From: Schistocephalus solidus
Taxonomy: Eukaryota > Platyhelminthes > Cestoda > Diphyllobothriidea > Diphyllobothriidae
Assembly (NCBI GenBank): GCA_017591395.1
Contig: WEDG01007710.1
Location: 1 to 64,000 of the forward strand
DNA: 64,000 nt
Direction: 5' to 3'
In this document: piece by piece, positions 63,540-64,000 of the stretch
How the letters are laid out: the number at the start of each line of letters is the position of its first letter
Numbering within the stretch: the first letter of the stretch is position 1
Notes under the pieces: generated by a model
Told to the model about the DNA's origin: nothing
Seen by the model: the letters and a program-made list of their open reading frames with translations, nothing else
Databases searched by the model: none
Position numbers and translations under genes: made by a program

Positions 63540-64000
63540 TCCTAGAAACCGTGGCTGGGAAGTCTGCCAATCTAACGCTTCCACCAGACCACGCCGTCCG
63601 CTCAGTGTATGTGCTGTGTGTGTCGAGTGGCTGACCAGTGGACTGGGAGTCAGACGGCGATGGCTGCTCCATATCCCCTGAGTTTGTGAATCCTGGTGTG
63701 TGCGTTATGGGGGCCAGGTCGTGCTGTGGCGCGCGAAGACGGGTACGCCGATCCGTCAGCCAATGCGCCCACTCCCACATCAGGCAACTGACCGGCTCGG
63801 ACAGTAGTCTGACTGTGGGGGTGGGGAGAGAGTGAGGTCGACAGCTCAGCGCATATTCCTCACTATAAACAATCTGATGCGCTTAAAACTATCACGGTGC
63901 GCTAAAAGCCGTGGATTGGAAGGTTGCCAACTGACGGGATAACTCGGACCGCGTGGTCAGCCCAATGTGTTTTGTGTGGAGTGGCTGACTGGCGGACTGA
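63540..64000 (+). repeat. Dispersed GC-rich repeat with internal direct repeat, cut by window end
   Basis: CCGTGGCTGGGAAGTCTGCC (from 63549) recurs as CCGTGGATTGGAAGGTTGCC (from 63909), 360 bases apart. Each is followed about 70-85 bases on by GAGTGGCTGACCAGTGGACT or GAGTGGCTGACTGGCGGACT. The spacer includes GGGGGCCAGGTCGTGCTGTG and GAGGTCGACAGCTCAGCGCA, as in 33150-33310. Confidence 0.82.

Overview
The window looks like nuclear DNA of a parasitic flatworm, most likely a diphyllobothriidean tapeworm (Spirometra, Dibothriocephalus or Schistocephalus type). This is inference. It rests on two animal genes split into many small exons, several introns of only 29-43 bases next to multi-kilobase ones, an AT-rich background, and a dense load of non-LTR, Penelope-like and SINE elements. 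One LINE type carries a C2H2 zinc-finger tail that I recall as abundant in those tapeworms. No bacterial or viral gene organisation is present.

Two host genes were rebuilt exon by exon, both on the + strand. The first (1530-31314) is an ortholog of WDR64, a large EF-hand/WD40-repeat protein. Twenty-five exons with GT-AG borders join in compatible phase to 3273 coding bases (1090 residues plus stop), close to the roughly 1080 residues I recall for vertebrate WDR64. An apparent in-frame stop near the 5' end is explained by a 30-base intron. The second gene (at least 44970-58586) encodes a nicotinic acetylcholine receptor subunit of the Cys-loop family. Seven exons cover the ligand-binding domain, Cys-loop, M1-M3, the large cytoplasmic loop and the MA helix. 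The signal-peptide exon is uncertain and the M4 exon was not found. Loop C lacks the vicinal cysteines, so it is a non-alpha type subunit.

Everything else is introns or intergenic DNA shaped by mobile elements. At 1-800 is the 3' end of a CR1/Jockey-type LINE with an (AATTG)n tail. The 7.3-kb ninth-coding-region intron (9106-16379) holds an antisense LINE relic (11066-13040). The spacer 31315-44969 holds tRNA-derived SINEs, a LINE zinc-finger relic, a decayed Penelope-like element and a second LINE with a YADD motif. Introns of the receptor gene hold a better preserved Penelope-like element with RT and GIY-YIG endonuclease (46975-48560, bracketed by short inverted repeats), and another Penelope 3' end next to a long GAA/CTT microsatellite (51377-51900). 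The right edge (about 60300-63440) is an RTE-like LINE with intact-looking AP endonuclease, RT and zinc fingers but an internal deletion between endonuclease and RT.

A GC-rich dispersed repeat family occurs at least ten times (around 4.1, 10.5, 13.2, 17.9, 33.2, 34.4, 37.2, 46.0, 60.1 and 63.7 kb). At two loci it has an internal direct repeat of about 360-400 bases. I do not recognise it as a named family, and it is the best candidate here for something undescribed.
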